A stretch of 64,000 bases of DNA from Streptomyces sp. NBC_01275. GTDB lineage: Bacteria; Actinomycetota; Actinomycetes; Streptomycetales; Streptomycetaceae. Position 1 is the stretch's first letter, and every line of letters begins with the position of its first letter. The position numbers were made by a program, and so were the translations under genes. The DNA lies in assembly GCF_026340655.1 (NCBI RefSeq), contig NZ_JAPEOZ010000001.1, positions 992,001-1,056,000 on the forward strand, given 5' to 3'. Below are positions 44,775 to 53,234 of the stretch, in pieces. Below the pieces are notes generated by a model. The model searched no databases, was not told the DNA's origin, and saw only the letters and a list, made by a program, of their open reading frames with translations.

Positions 44775-47093
44775 GTGGGATACACCACGCCCGACGAGTG
44801 GGACGCGCACTACACCAGCGGCAGGAGCTTCCACGGTCTCGGCGAGGCCGAGCGGCGGCTGCTCGCCGAACACCTCCCGGCTCCCGAGGGCGGGCTCGCC
44901 CTGGACGTCGGCTGCGGGCTGGGCGAACTCGCCCGCCATCTCACGGACATCGGCTACGAGGTCGACGCGGTCGACCACGCCCCCGCCGCCCTCGACCTCG
45001 CCCGCAACCACCGCGAAGGCGGCGAAGGCATCGTCTACCGGCGATTCGACATCGAGCAGGACTCCCTCGACGACCTGCCCCGTCCCGTCTACGACCTGAT
45101 CGTCTTCCGCCTCAGCTGGGCCTTCGTCCGCGACCGCACCCGGGTGACGAACCGGCTGCGCGAGCGACTGCGTCCAGGCGGCGCCCTCTGCGTCATCACG
45201 CCGGTCGCCACGTCCGTAACCGACGACAGGCGGAACATCGCCCTCGACGAGGACGAGCTCGCGCTGCTGGGCTCGGGCTGGTCGGTCGTCGAACGCCATG
45301 ACGCGGACGGGCTGGCCTTCGTCGTGCTGCGCGACCCCGTTCCCGCACCCGACCATGTCAGGTGCGCCGCGAAGGGGCGTCCCTCCCCGCATGCGCTCAC
45401 CGGCGCCGGAGTCGTCGTCACCGACCCCGCGGGGCGGATCCTGCTGGGCTGGTCGGTCCGCGGGGTCTGGGAGCTGCCCGGCGGGAAGAACGACGCCGAC
45501 GAGGACTACGTCGACACCGCGGTAAGGGAGTTGGAGGAGGAGACCGGGCTGAAGGCCGACCCCGCGAACGCGCGGCTGCTGGCCTTCCTGATGGACTCCG
45601 TCCACGGGATCCCCCGGATGACGGCCGCCGTCCGGATCACCGACTGCACCGGCGAGCCGACGGTCGCCGAACCGCATCTGCTCCACCGTCTGGAGTGGCA
45701 CGAGGTGAGCGACCTGCCGACGCTCGCCCAGCCGTTGTTCACCCCGAGCGCGCATGTCATCGACACCGTCTGGCCCGGCCTGCTGACCGGCCTGCCGCCG
45801 GTCCGCCGCTACCCGATCGCCCCGACGGAAAGGTCTGAGACACCCGGGGTCGCCCAACAGGCGGCAGAAGCAGTCGAGTTGCGGCACGCGATGGCCGACC
45901 GGCTGGTCGCGGAGGGCCGGGCCGACGCGGGCGGCGTGATCGAGGCGGCCTTCCGGCAGGTCCCGCGGCATCGCTTCCTGCCCGGGATCGCCCTGGCGGA
46001 GGCGTACGCCGTGGATCAGTCGCCCGTGACCAGGCACGCCCCCGGCGGGCAGGCCACCAGCAGCGTCTCGGCCCCCTGGCTGCAGGCCCTGATGCTGCGC
46101 GACGCGGCGCTCCGCCCCGGAGACACCGTTGTCGAGATCGGCTCCGGCGGTTACCACGCCGCCCTCCTCCAGGAGGTCGTCGGCCCGCACGGCACCGTGA
46201 TCAGCGTCGACATCGACCCCTACGTCACCGACCGCGCCCGCCGCTTCCTCGCCGACACCGGCTACCACCGGATTCACGTCCACCTCGGCGACGGTGTCAC
46301 CGCCCCGGCCCGCCTCGCGGCGCCCGGCAGCGTGGACGCCGTGGTCGTCACCGTGGAGGCCCGTGACATCCCGCCCGCCTGGATCGGCGCACTCGTCGAA
46401 GGCGGACGCCTCGTCGTGCCGTTGCGCGTGCACGGCTACACCTGGTCGATCCCGTTCACCAAGCGCGGCGGACACCTGGTCGCCGACTCCTTCACCGTGT
46501 GCGGGTTCGTCCCGCTGCAGGGTCCGGGCTACCGTGAGGACGCCGTGACCCGGCTGCGCGGCGGGGAGGTCGGCGTGCGCTTCGCCGACGGCGTCCCCGT
46601 GGACACCGGCTCGCTCGAAGCGGCCCTCGACCTGCCCCGCGTCGAACGGTGGACCGGGGTCACCGTCCCCGGCGACGTGCCGTTCGACATGCTCCTGCTG
46701 TGGCTGGCGACGCATCTGGGCGACGGGTTCGCCCGGATCGCCGTCGACGCCGACCTCGACACCGGCGTCCTGCACCGCCCCGGCCGGTGGGACGCCGCGG
46801 CCCTCGTCCGCGACGGCTCCCTCGCCCGTCTCCTGACCCGCAGACTCGCCCCGGACGCCGTATCCGGCGCCGTTCTCTGGGAGTTCGGCGTGCACGCGTA
46901 CGGCCCGCACGCCGACGGACTCGCCGACGCCATGGCGGGCCTCGTCACCGCCTGGGACCGCGACGCACGCGACACGGTCCCCCGCCTGACGGTGCACCCG
47001 GCCGGAGCCGCCGACCGGGACCTCCCCGAGGGCCGGGTCCTGGACAAGCCGCACAGCCGACTCGTCTTCACCTGGCCGTCCCGGCGTGCCTGA
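44775..47093 (+). CDS. Three-domain enzyme: class I methyltransferase, NUDIX, PCMT-like methyltransferase
   Basis: The GTG at 44775 has AAGGAG nine bases upstream; the product has 772 residues. Residues about 1-195 are a class I SAM methyltransferase (LDVGCGLGELARHL). Residues about 205-345 are a NUDIX hydrolase with a complete box, GKNDADE then RELEEETGL. Residues about 360-772 resemble protein-L-isoaspartate methyltransferases with a long C-terminal extension (VVEIGSGGYHAALLQE, then ATSSVSAPWLQA). This PCMT form is known from RiPP systems, including FxLD lanthipeptides and ATP-grasp graspetides. No dehydratase or ATP-grasp gene lies nearby. Fusion of all three domains is unusual. I infer a role in modifying the 43-residue peptide or its donor. 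Confidence 0.85.
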   Translation: MGYTTPDEWDAHYTSGRSFHGLGEAERRLLAEHLPAPEGGLALDVGCGLGELARHLTDIGYEVDAVDHAPAALDLARNHREGGEGIVYRRFDIEQDSLDDLPRPVYDLIVFRLSWAFVRDRTRVTNRLRERLRPGGALCVITPVATSVTDDRRNIALDEDELALLGSGWSVVERHDADGLAFVVLRDPVPAPDHVRCAAKGRPSPHALTGAGVVVTDPAGRILLGWSVRGVWELPGGKNDADEDYVDTAVRELEEETGLKADPANARLLAFLMDSVHGIPRMTAAVRITDCTGEPTVAEPHLLHRLEWHEVSDLPTLAQPLFTPSAHVIDTVWPGLLTGLPPVRRYPIAPTERSETPGVAQQAAEAVELRHAMADRLVAEGRADAGGVIEAAFRQVPRHRFLPGIALAEAYAVDQSPVTRHAPGGQATSSVSAPWLQALMLRDAALRPGDTVVEIGSGGYHAALLQEVVGPHGTVISVDIDPYVTDRARRFLADTGYHRIHVHLGDGVTAPARLAAPGSVDAVVVTVEARDIPPAWIGALVEGGRLVVPLRVHGYTWSIPFTKRGGHLVADSFTVCGFVPLQGPGYREDAVTRLRGGEVGVRFADGVPVDTGSLEAALDLPRVERWTGVTVPGDVPFDMLLLWLATHLGDGFARIAVDADLDTGVLHRPGRWDAAALVRDGSLARLLTRRLAPDAVSGAVLWEFGVHAYGPHADGLADAMAGLVTAWDRDARDTVPRLTVHPAGAADRDLPEGRVLDKPHSRLVFTWPSRRA

Positions 47094-47096
47094 CGG

Positions 47097-47693
47097 CTAC
47101 GGCCGCTGGACCAGCCCGGCGATATGGGCGGTGACGGTGTCCAGGATGTCGGTCCAGGCGGCCTCGTCGCCGAGGACGAGGTAGTTGAGGGTCAGGCCGT
47201 CGGTCATGGCGGCGAGGTAGCGGGCCAGGACGGAGACGGGCACGGCGAGCCGGAGTTCCATGCTCCGGCGCAGTTCCTCGATGAGTTCGGCGTACGCCTC
47301 GCCGTACAGCTCGTACTGGCGGCGTGCCAGATGCTCGAACCCGGGCTGACGCAGGGCGTATTGGGTGAGTTCGTAGGTGAGCATGTGCTCGTCGGGGTGG
47401 GCTCGGACGTGGTCCCAGTACGCCTGGAAGCCGGCCCGGACCGTCTCCTCCAGGGTGGCCCTGGGCCGGATCGCGTCCTTCACGACGCTCACCGAGTGGT
47501 CGGTGAGCGTCGTGATGACCGACTCGACCAGGGCCTCCTTGGAGTCGAAGCAGTAGTGGAAGACGCTCAGGGACACACCGGCCTCGGCGGCGATGGACCG
47601 GGTGGTCGTCCTGGGGACGCCGTCCCGGGCCATCGCCCTGATCGCCGCTTCCGTCAGCTGTCTGCGTCGCTCGGCCGACGGCATGCGTGCCAT
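47097..47693 (-). CDS. TetR-family regulator
   Basis: The product has 198 residues from the ATG at 47693, with GGGGGA eight bases upstream. The N-terminal helix-turn-helix reads TTTRSIAAEAGVSLSVFHYCFDSKEAL, typical of TetR. The C-terminal ligand domain has no assigned partner. It converges on the methyltransferase fusion with a 3-base gap. It may control the peptide cassette, the secreted hydrolase downstream, or the palindrome at 49946; none is proven. Confidence 0.9.
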   Translation of the reverse strand: MARMPSAERRRQLTEAAIRAMARDGVPRTTTRSIAAEAGVSLSVFHYCFDSKEALVESVITTLTDHSVSVVKDAIRPRATLEETVRAGFQAYWDHVRAHPDEHMLTYELTQYALRQPGFEHLARRQYELYGEAYAELIEELRRSMELRLAVPVSVLARYLAAMTDGLTLNYLVLGDEAAWTDILDTVTAHIAGLVQRP

Positions 47694-47717
47694 GTGTGAG
47701 TCCCCCGGTGTCGTACG

Positions 47718-49784
47718 TCAGGCGCTGTGGACGCCCACTTCGTACAACGAGTATCCCCAGTCGGTGCCCCGGTCGAGGCCGTGGACGCGGACGTAGCGGG
47801 CCGGTGTGCCGGTGAACTTGGCCGTGTCCAGACCGCCGTCGCCGGAGGTGGTGGACCAGGCGGTCGTCCAGGTCGTGCCGTCGGTGGAGAGCTCGATGCG
47901 GTACGACTTCCCGTACGCGCGCTCCCAGTCCAGGGTGACCCGGGACACCAGGTTGGTGGAGCCCAGGTCGACCTGCCACCACTGGTCGTCGCTCCAGTCG
48001 CTGGCCCAGCGGCTGTCGTCGTCGCCGTCCACGGCCCGGCCCGGCTGGTAGCTGGTGAACGGGTTGGACTCCGACGAACTGGCCGTGGCCGTCTGGCCCT
48101 TGGCGAGGTTGACCGACGCCTGGTGCTGCTCGGCCGCGCCCCAGGTGTCGAGGTAGGACTCGGCACCCCGGAAGAGGTCGTTCACCACGTCCTGGCCGCC
48201 GACGAGCCGGATGTCCTCGATCCAGTCGGGGATCAGGCCGACGTCGGCGCCGCCGTCGGTGTTGAAGTCGAAGGTGCGGGTGCCGACGGTCTGCTTGTCG
48301 ATGACGGAACCGCCGTCGACGCTCTTGAAGGGGTACGTCACCTTGTTGGCGGCGTCCGCTCCGCGCGGGGCGGGGTGGTCGCCGATGCCGTTGAAGTCGG
48401 TGCCGAAGCCGTAGCCGACGTTGTACTTGTCGCGCAGGGCGTTCGTGCGCTCGGCCTCGGTGGCGAACGCCTCGGAGCCGTGCATGTACTGGGCGACGAA
48501 GCCGCCGAGGCTGTACACGCGCTCGGTCCAGTTGAGGTCCATCCAGCTGTGCGAGGAGAGCACGCCGGGGTAGGAGGCGGCCTCGAAGATGTCGAGCGCC
48601 TGGCCGGTGGCCTTGACGCTCATGTGGTCGATCTCGAGCATCATCTTGCGCTTCATCATCCCGCGTACGGCGTACTCGCCGAGGCTGGTGAGCCCGCGGG
48701 TGTTGCACTGGGCGGCCGTGTCGTACTCCGGGACGTCCGTGCCGGCGGGGAGGTCCGCCTCGGCCTCGGACGCGGCGGTGCCGATCGGGTTGTCGTGCTG
48801 CGGGCCCTTGCAGGTCTCCGTCTGCCAGAAGGTGCCGGTCGACAGGAACTGGCCGACGTTGATGGCCGTTCCGAGGCCGCCCTCGTCGAAGCGGACGCCG
48901 CACAGCGCGTTGTCGAACTTGTGGCACAGGAACATGCTGCGCACGCCCAGCGCGTACAGCTCGTCCAGGCCCTTGTCGATGTCGGCCTTGCTGCACTGCG
49001 CGATGTCGAGGATCTGCTTGCAGCCGAACGGCTCGGAGGTCTCGACGCCCAGGACGACCGCCAACTTGCCCTGCTGGATGACCTGTCGGGCCTGCGCGCT
49101 GTCGGTGACGATCCGGAACCAGCCCTTGCCCGTGCCGCCGTACATCTTGTCGATGAACGCCTGGAGGTCGTACGTCAGCTTCGCCTGGAGGCGGATCGAC
49201 GTCATCTCGTCACAACTGCGGTCCTTGAACGGGTAGATGGAGCAGATCATGCCGTTGGTGACGAGGTCGTTGACCAGGACGCGCTGTCCGCCGCGCCAGG
49301 CCCGCTCCACCCAGGCGTAGTAGTTCGCCTGATGGGTCATCGAGTCGTACGCCGGCCAGTCCTTGAACGTCGGCCAGCCGACCGGGTCGTGCTTTCCGTC
49401 GCCGCCGTGGGTGATGTAGTCGAAGAGCGCGAGCGTGCCGTCCGGGTAGTGCTCGGGACAGTCCTTGAGGGCGTCGGCCACGCCCGACTCGGAGAACACC
49501 TTGCCGCAGATCAGCCGCCCGCCGAAGGCCTCGTTGGAGAACAGGTGGTTGTGGGCGTCGATGAACCCCTTCACCTCCCCTGCCGAGTTGGTACCGGTGA
49601 ACGGCTCGCCGGTGACGTTGACCTGGGAGTCCGGTGTGGGCCGCGCGGTCGGCGTCCACCAGTCGGCGGCGGCCGCCGAACTCGGCGTGGGGCCGAGGAT
49701 CGTGCCCAGCACGAGCAGGAGCAGCGAGACGAGGGTGACTTGTCTGCGTCTGCGGTACGAGCGTCCGGTCATGGTCATGGGCAC
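47718..49784 (-). CDS. Secreted membrane-dipeptidase-like hydrolase with C-terminal discoidin domain
   Basis: The product has 688 residues. RSYRRRRQVTLVSLLLLVLG followed by a cleavage-like SSAAAADW is a signal peptide. The catalytic part (about 70-560) carries FIDAHNHLF, LGVETSEPFGC, EIDHMSVKATGQA, SSHSWMD and GTDFNG, the spacing of metal ligands in peptidase M19 and amidohydrolase proteins. Several Cys residues suggest disulfides. The last 130 residues form an F5/8 type C (discoidin) domain (ASSSESNPFTSYQPGRAVDG, WWQVDLG), likely binding sugars or the wall. It should act outside the cell on a small substrate that I cannot name. It follows the TetR gene in reverse order with a 24-base gap. 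Confidence 0.85.
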   Translation of the reverse strand: MPMTMTGRSYRRRRQVTLVSLLLLVLGTILGPTPSSAAAADWWTPTARPTPDSQVNVTGEPFTGTNSAGEVKGFIDAHNHLFSNEAFGGRLICGKVFSESGVADALKDCPEHYPDGTLALFDYITHGGDGKHDPVGWPTFKDWPAYDSMTHQANYYAWVERAWRGGQRVLVNDLVTNGMICSIYPFKDRSCDEMTSIRLQAKLTYDLQAFIDKMYGGTGKGWFRIVTDSAQARQVIQQGKLAVVLGVETSEPFGCKQILDIAQCSKADIDKGLDELYALGVRSMFLCHKFDNALCGVRFDEGGLGTAINVGQFLSTGTFWQTETCKGPQHDNPIGTAASEAEADLPAGTDVPEYDTAAQCNTRGLTSLGEYAVRGMMKRKMMLEIDHMSVKATGQALDIFEAASYPGVLSSHSWMDLNWTERVYSLGGFVAQYMHGSEAFATEAERTNALRDKYNVGYGFGTDFNGIGDHPAPRGADAANKVTYPFKSVDGGSVIDKQTVGTRTFDFNTDGGADVGLIPDWIEDIRLVGGQDVVNDLFRGAESYLDTWGAAEQHQASVNLAKGQTATASSSESNPFTSYQPGRAVDGDDDSRWASDWSDDQWWQVDLGSTNLVSRVTLDWERAYGKSYRIELSTDGTTWTTAWSTTSGDGGLDTAKFTGTPARYVRVHGLDRGTDWGYSLYEVGVHSA

Positions 49785-49945
49785 ACGTCCCTCGGTCGAC
49801 GGGATCGCGCGGTCGACTAGGGCGTTTTGATCGCCCTTGGGGTTGTCATGACCGACGCAAGATATGCGTTGAGGATCGCGACTGGCGGATTCCGAGTCAA
49901 TAGTCCGGGACAGTTGACCTGATGGAGCCCAAGAGGAGTCGACGT

Positions 49946-49965
49946 GTTTTGAACGCGTTCAAAAC
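49946..49965. promoter_or_regulatory. Perfect 20-bp palindrome in the epimerase promoter
   Basis: GTTTTGAACG and its exact complement meet without a spacer. A -10-like TAGGGT lies at 49970-49975, and TTGAAC within the palindrome could be the -35. A repressor binding here would block the promoter. The remaining bases of 49785-50004 hold no gene. Confidence 0.7.
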
Positions 49966-50004
49966 AAGGTAGGGTCCTCTTCCAAGACGGAAGGGACCCC
50001 GCTG

Positions 50005-50946
50005 ATGAAGATCGTGATGCCCGGTGGGACCGGGCAGGTGGGCTCGGTGCTGCGGCGGGCGCTGAGCGCGGCCGGGCACGAGGTCGTGGTGCTCAGCAGA
50101 CGCCCCTCGGGGCCCGGTGAGATCGGCTGGGACGGCCGGACCCCGGGGCGCTGGGCCGAGGCGGTCGACGGCAGCGACGTCGTGGTCAACCTGGCCGGGC
50201 GCAGCGTCAGTTGCCGCTACACCCCGGCCAACCTGCAGGCCATGATGGACTCCCGGATCGACTCGACGCGGGTCGTGGGCGAGGCGATCGCCGCCGCCGG
50301 CCGCCCCCCGAAGGTCTGGCTGCAGATGAGCACCGCCACGATCTACGCCCACCGCTTCGACGCCCCCAACGACGAGTTCACCGGCCTGCTGGGCGGCGCC
50401 GAAGCGGGCGTTCCGGGCTACTGGGGCTACAGCGTCGACATCGCCACGGCGTGGGAGCGGGAACAGGAGAAGGCCGACACCCCGCACACCCGCAAGGTGG
50501 CCCTGCGCTCCGCCATGGTGATGAGCCCCGACCGGGGCGGGGTGTTCGACGTCCTGCTGCGGCTGGCCCGGCTCGGCCTCGGCGGCCCGGTCGCGGGCGG
50601 CGCGCAGTACGTGTCCTGGATCCACGACCACGACTTCGTCCGTGCGGTCGAGTTCCTCATCGCGCGCGAGGATCTCGCCGGGCCGGTGAACCTCGCCGCG
50701 CCGACCCCCCTCCCCCAACGCGCGTTCATGCGGGCGCTGCGCGCCGCGTGGGGCGTCCCGGTGGGTCTGCCCGCGACGAGGTGGATGGCGGAACTCGGCG
50801 CGTTCGCCCTGCGCTCGGACACCGAACTGCTCCTGAAGAGCCGGCGCGTCGTCCCCGGCCGCCTCCTCACGGCGGGTTTCGCCTTCGACCACGCACAATG
50901 GCCGCAGGCCGCCGAGGACCTCGTAGGGCGGGTGCGCGAGCGCTGA
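50005..50946 (+). CDS. SDR-type epimerase, TIGR01777/DUF1731 family
   Basis: The product has 313 residues. The ATG at 50005 has GGAAGGG about eight bases upstream. The nucleotide-binding GGTGQVGS is at residues 8-15 and the C-terminal SRRVVPGRLLTAGFAFDH is the DUF1731 signature. The family (SDR39U1, YfcH) is widespread but its substrate is unknown. It stands alone behind the 20-bp palindrome, so it is probably induced by release of a repressor. Confidence 0.88.
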   Translation: MKIVMPGGTGQVGSVLRRALSAAGHEVVVLSRRPSGPGEIGWDGRTPGRWAEAVDGSDVVVNLAGRSVSCRYTPANLQAMMDSRIDSTRVVGEAIAAAGRPPKVWLQMSTATIYAHRFDAPNDEFTGLLGGAEAGVPGYWGYSVDIATAWEREQEKADTPHTRKVALRSAMVMSPDRGGVFDVLLRLARLGLGGPVAGGAQYVSWIHDHDFVRAVEFLIAREDLAGPVNLAAPTPLPQRAFMRALRAAWGVPVGLPATRWMAELGAFALRSDTELLLKSRRVVPGRLLTAGFAFDHAQWPQAAEDLVGRVRER

Positions 50947-51120
50947 CCGATGACGTCGGCCACCGGTTACCGGCGGCCGGCGGCCGGCTGCCGGCCGTCG
51001 GCCGTCGGCCGTCGGTCAAGGTGACGTGGGTCACTAACAGTTGGGTGTCAGGCGTCTGACGGCGGGCTGTCAGGAACCTGCGGTTCGATGGCGCCGGACG
51101 TTCCCCCCACGAGGAGTGCC
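50947..51120. other. GC-rich iterated spacer with two short inverted repeats upstream of the P450
   Basis: 50960-51010 repeats the words CGGCCG and GTCGGCC. Further on, GTGAC-GTGG-GTCAC (51021-51034) and GTCAG-GCGT-CTGAC (51047-51060) are perfect small dyads that may be regulator sites. No gene is seen. Confidence 0.5.
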
Positions 51121-52353
51121 ATGACCCCCACCCTTGCGCACGATCCGTCCGAGTCCGTACCGGACTTCCCGATGCCCCGGGACGCCGCCTGTCCGTTCGC
51201 GCCGCCCCCGGAGATGCTGCGACTGCACGACGAACAGCCGGTCGCCAAGGTCCGGTTGTGGGACGGCACCACGCACTGGCTCGTCACCCGCTACGACGAC
51301 CAGCGGGCCCTCTACGGCGACCAACGGCTCAGCGTCGACGTCACCCGGTCCGGATTCCCTTACCTGAGCCAGGGGTTCAAGGAGACCGCGGGCAAGACCC
51401 CGCCGTCGTTCCTCAACATGGACGACCCCGACCACGCACGGATCCGCCGGATGGTCACCGCCCCCTTCGCGATCAAGCGGATGGAGGCTCTGCGACCCGT
51501 GGTGCAGCGCATCGCCGACGACCTGATCGACGCGATGCTGGCCGGGCCGAACCCCGTCGACCTGGTCGACGCGCTGGCGCTGCCGCTGCCGTCGCTGGTG
51601 ATCTGCGAACTGCTGGGAATCCCCTATGAGGATCACGACTTCTTCCAGACCCACAGCAAGGTGGGGGTGAGCCGCGACTCGACGGCGGAGCAGGCCCGCG
51701 CCGCCAACATCGCCCTGTACCAGTACCTGGACAGGCTGCTCGACGTGAAGCTCGCCACTCCGGCCGACGACATGCTCTCCGACCTGGCGGCACGGACGGA
51801 CGCGGGCGACCTGACCCGCCACGAGGCCGCCACCCTGGGCGTGCTGCTGCTCGGCGCCGGGCACGAGACCACCGCCAACATGATCGCGCTGGGCGTCCTG
51901 GCGCTGCTGGAGCACCCCGAGCAGCTGGCGATCGTCCGCGACACCGACGATCCCCAGGTCATGGCGGGCGCGGTGGAGGAGCTGCTGCGCTATCTGACCG
52001 TCGTGCACAGCGGTCAGCGCCGGCTCGCGCTGGAGGACCTGGAGGTCGGCGGCCGGCTCATCCGCGCCGGTGAGGGCGTCATCATCCCGGGCGCCACCGG
52101 CAACTGGAGCCCGGACCGCTTCCCCGACCCCGGCCGGCTCGACGTACGCCGCGACGCGCGCCGGCACATGGCGTTCGGCTTCGGCATCCACCAGTGCCTC
52201 GGCCAGCCGCTGGCCCGCATCGAACTCCAGGTGGTCTACGGCACGTTGTTCCGCCGGGTGCCCGAACTGCGCGTGGCAGCCGACCTGAAGGAGATCCCGT
52301 TCAAGAACGACGGGATCGTGTACGGGGTGTACGAGCTGCCGGTGGCCTGGTGA
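51121..52353 (+). CDS. Cytochrome P450 (bacterial class, CYP105/107-like)
   Basis: The product has 410 residues from the ATG at 51121, preceded by GAGGAG. The oxygen-binding I-helix reads AGHETTAN, the ExxR pair is in EELLRY, and the haem loop is FGFGIHQCLGQPLA with the Cys ligand. Length and motifs fit soluble Streptomyces P450s that oxidise small molecules with ferredoxin. No ferredoxin gene is adjacent. It lies 14 kb from the PKS cluster edge, so a role there is only possible. Confidence 0.93.
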   Translation: MTPTLAHDPSESVPDFPMPRDAACPFAPPPEMLRLHDEQPVAKVRLWDGTTHWLVTRYDDQRALYGDQRLSVDVTRSGFPYLSQGFKETAGKTPPSFLNMDDPDHARIRRMVTAPFAIKRMEALRPVVQRIADDLIDAMLAGPNPVDLVDALALPLPSLVICELLGIPYEDHDFFQTHSKVGVSRDSTAEQARAANIALYQYLDRLLDVKLATPADDMLSDLAARTDAGDLTRHEAATLGVLLLGAGHETTANMIALGVLALLEHPEQLAIVRDTDDPQVMAGAVEELLRYLTVVHSGQRRLALEDLEVGGRLIRAGEGVIIPGATGNWSPDRFPDPGRLDVRRDARRHMAFGFGIHQCLGQPLARIELQVVYGTLFRRVPELRVAADLKEIPFKNDGIVYGVYELPVAW

Positions 52354-52500
52354 GCGAGGCGAGCTGACCTGGGGGCGCCGACGCAGGCGGCGCCGACGTG
52401 GACAGCACCACGGCGGGCCGCGCGGGCGCGATACGGGGGAATCGCGCCCGCGCGGCCGACCGGTGGCCGGACGTCTCGGCCGTCTCGGCCGTCTCGGATG

Positions 52501-53214
52501 TCAGCTCGTCGCGCGCACCGCGTCGCGGATCAGGTCCGCGACCGCCTTCGGCTGCGAGACGGCGACGGCGTGCGAGGCGCCCTCGACCTCGACGACGATC
52601 GCCCCGGCCCGCTTGGCGCCGAAGCGCTCCACCTCGGGGTTGATCGCCTCGTCCGCGCCGGCGATCAACGCCCAGGACGGCTTGGTCTGCCAGGCGGCCG
52701 CGGCCGCCGTCTCGCCGAACGCGGCGGCGGCCAGCGGACGTTGGGCCGCGGCGAGCACCTTGGTGACGTCGGCGGGCACGTCCGCGGCGAACACCGACGG
52801 GAAGGCGTCCTCGGCGATGGTGACCTCGACGGCCGGGTCGCCGCCCGGTACCGGGTAGGTCCACTCCTTGAGGTTGTCGACCAGCGACGAGAGCGGGAAG
52901 CGGCCCTGCAGCTCGCCGAGGCTCTCGCCCTCCTCCAGGGCGTAGGCGGCGACGTAGACCAGACCGACGACGTTCTCGGTCGTGCCGGCGACGGTGATCA
53001 GGGCGCCGCCGTAGGAGTGGCCGACGAGGACGACGGGGCCGTCGATCTGGGCGGCGAAGGACGCGATGTACGCGGCGTCGGAGGCGAGACCGCGCAGCGG
53101 GTTGGGCGGGGCGACGACGGAGACGCCGTGCTTCTGGAGTTCGGCGATGACGCCGGACCAGCTCGTGGCGTCCGCGAACGCGCCGTGGACGAGGACGACG
53201 GTGGGGGTGGTCAT
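52501..53214 (-). CDS. Alpha/beta hydrolase (EstC/salicylate-esterase-like)
   Basis: The product has 237 residues and no signal peptide. VLVHGAFADATSW is the oxyanion region, GHSYGG carries the nucleophile Ser, and GASHAV near the C-terminus supplies the His. The family of small TTPTVVLVHG proteins is common in Streptomyces and mostly uncharacterised. It follows the hydrolase at 53235 by 20 bases, so the two are probably co-transcribed. Confidence 0.88.
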   Translation of the reverse strand: MTTPTVVLVHGAFADATSWSGVIAELQKHGVSVVAPPNPLRGLASDAAYIASFAAQIDGPVVLVGHSYGGALITVAGTTENVVGLVYVAAYALEEGESLGELQGRFPLSSLVDNLKEWTYPVPGGDPAVEVTIAEDAFPSVFAADVPADVTKVLAAAQRPLAAAAFGETAAAAAWQTKPSWALIAGADEAINPEVERFGAKRAGAIVVEVEGASHAVAVSQPKAVADLIRDAVRATS

Positions 53215-53234
53215 GGCTGTGGTGTCTCCTCGGG

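Noticed and set aside
42829..47093. FxLD lanthipeptide or ATP-grasp graspetide cluster
   Set aside because: The PCMT part fits, but the peptide lacks an FxLD motif and no dehydratase or ATP-grasp gene is present.
51121..52353. P450 as tailoring enzyme of the PKS cluster
   Set aside because: It lies more than 13 kb beyond the terminator at 37430, among unrelated genes; no evidence links it.
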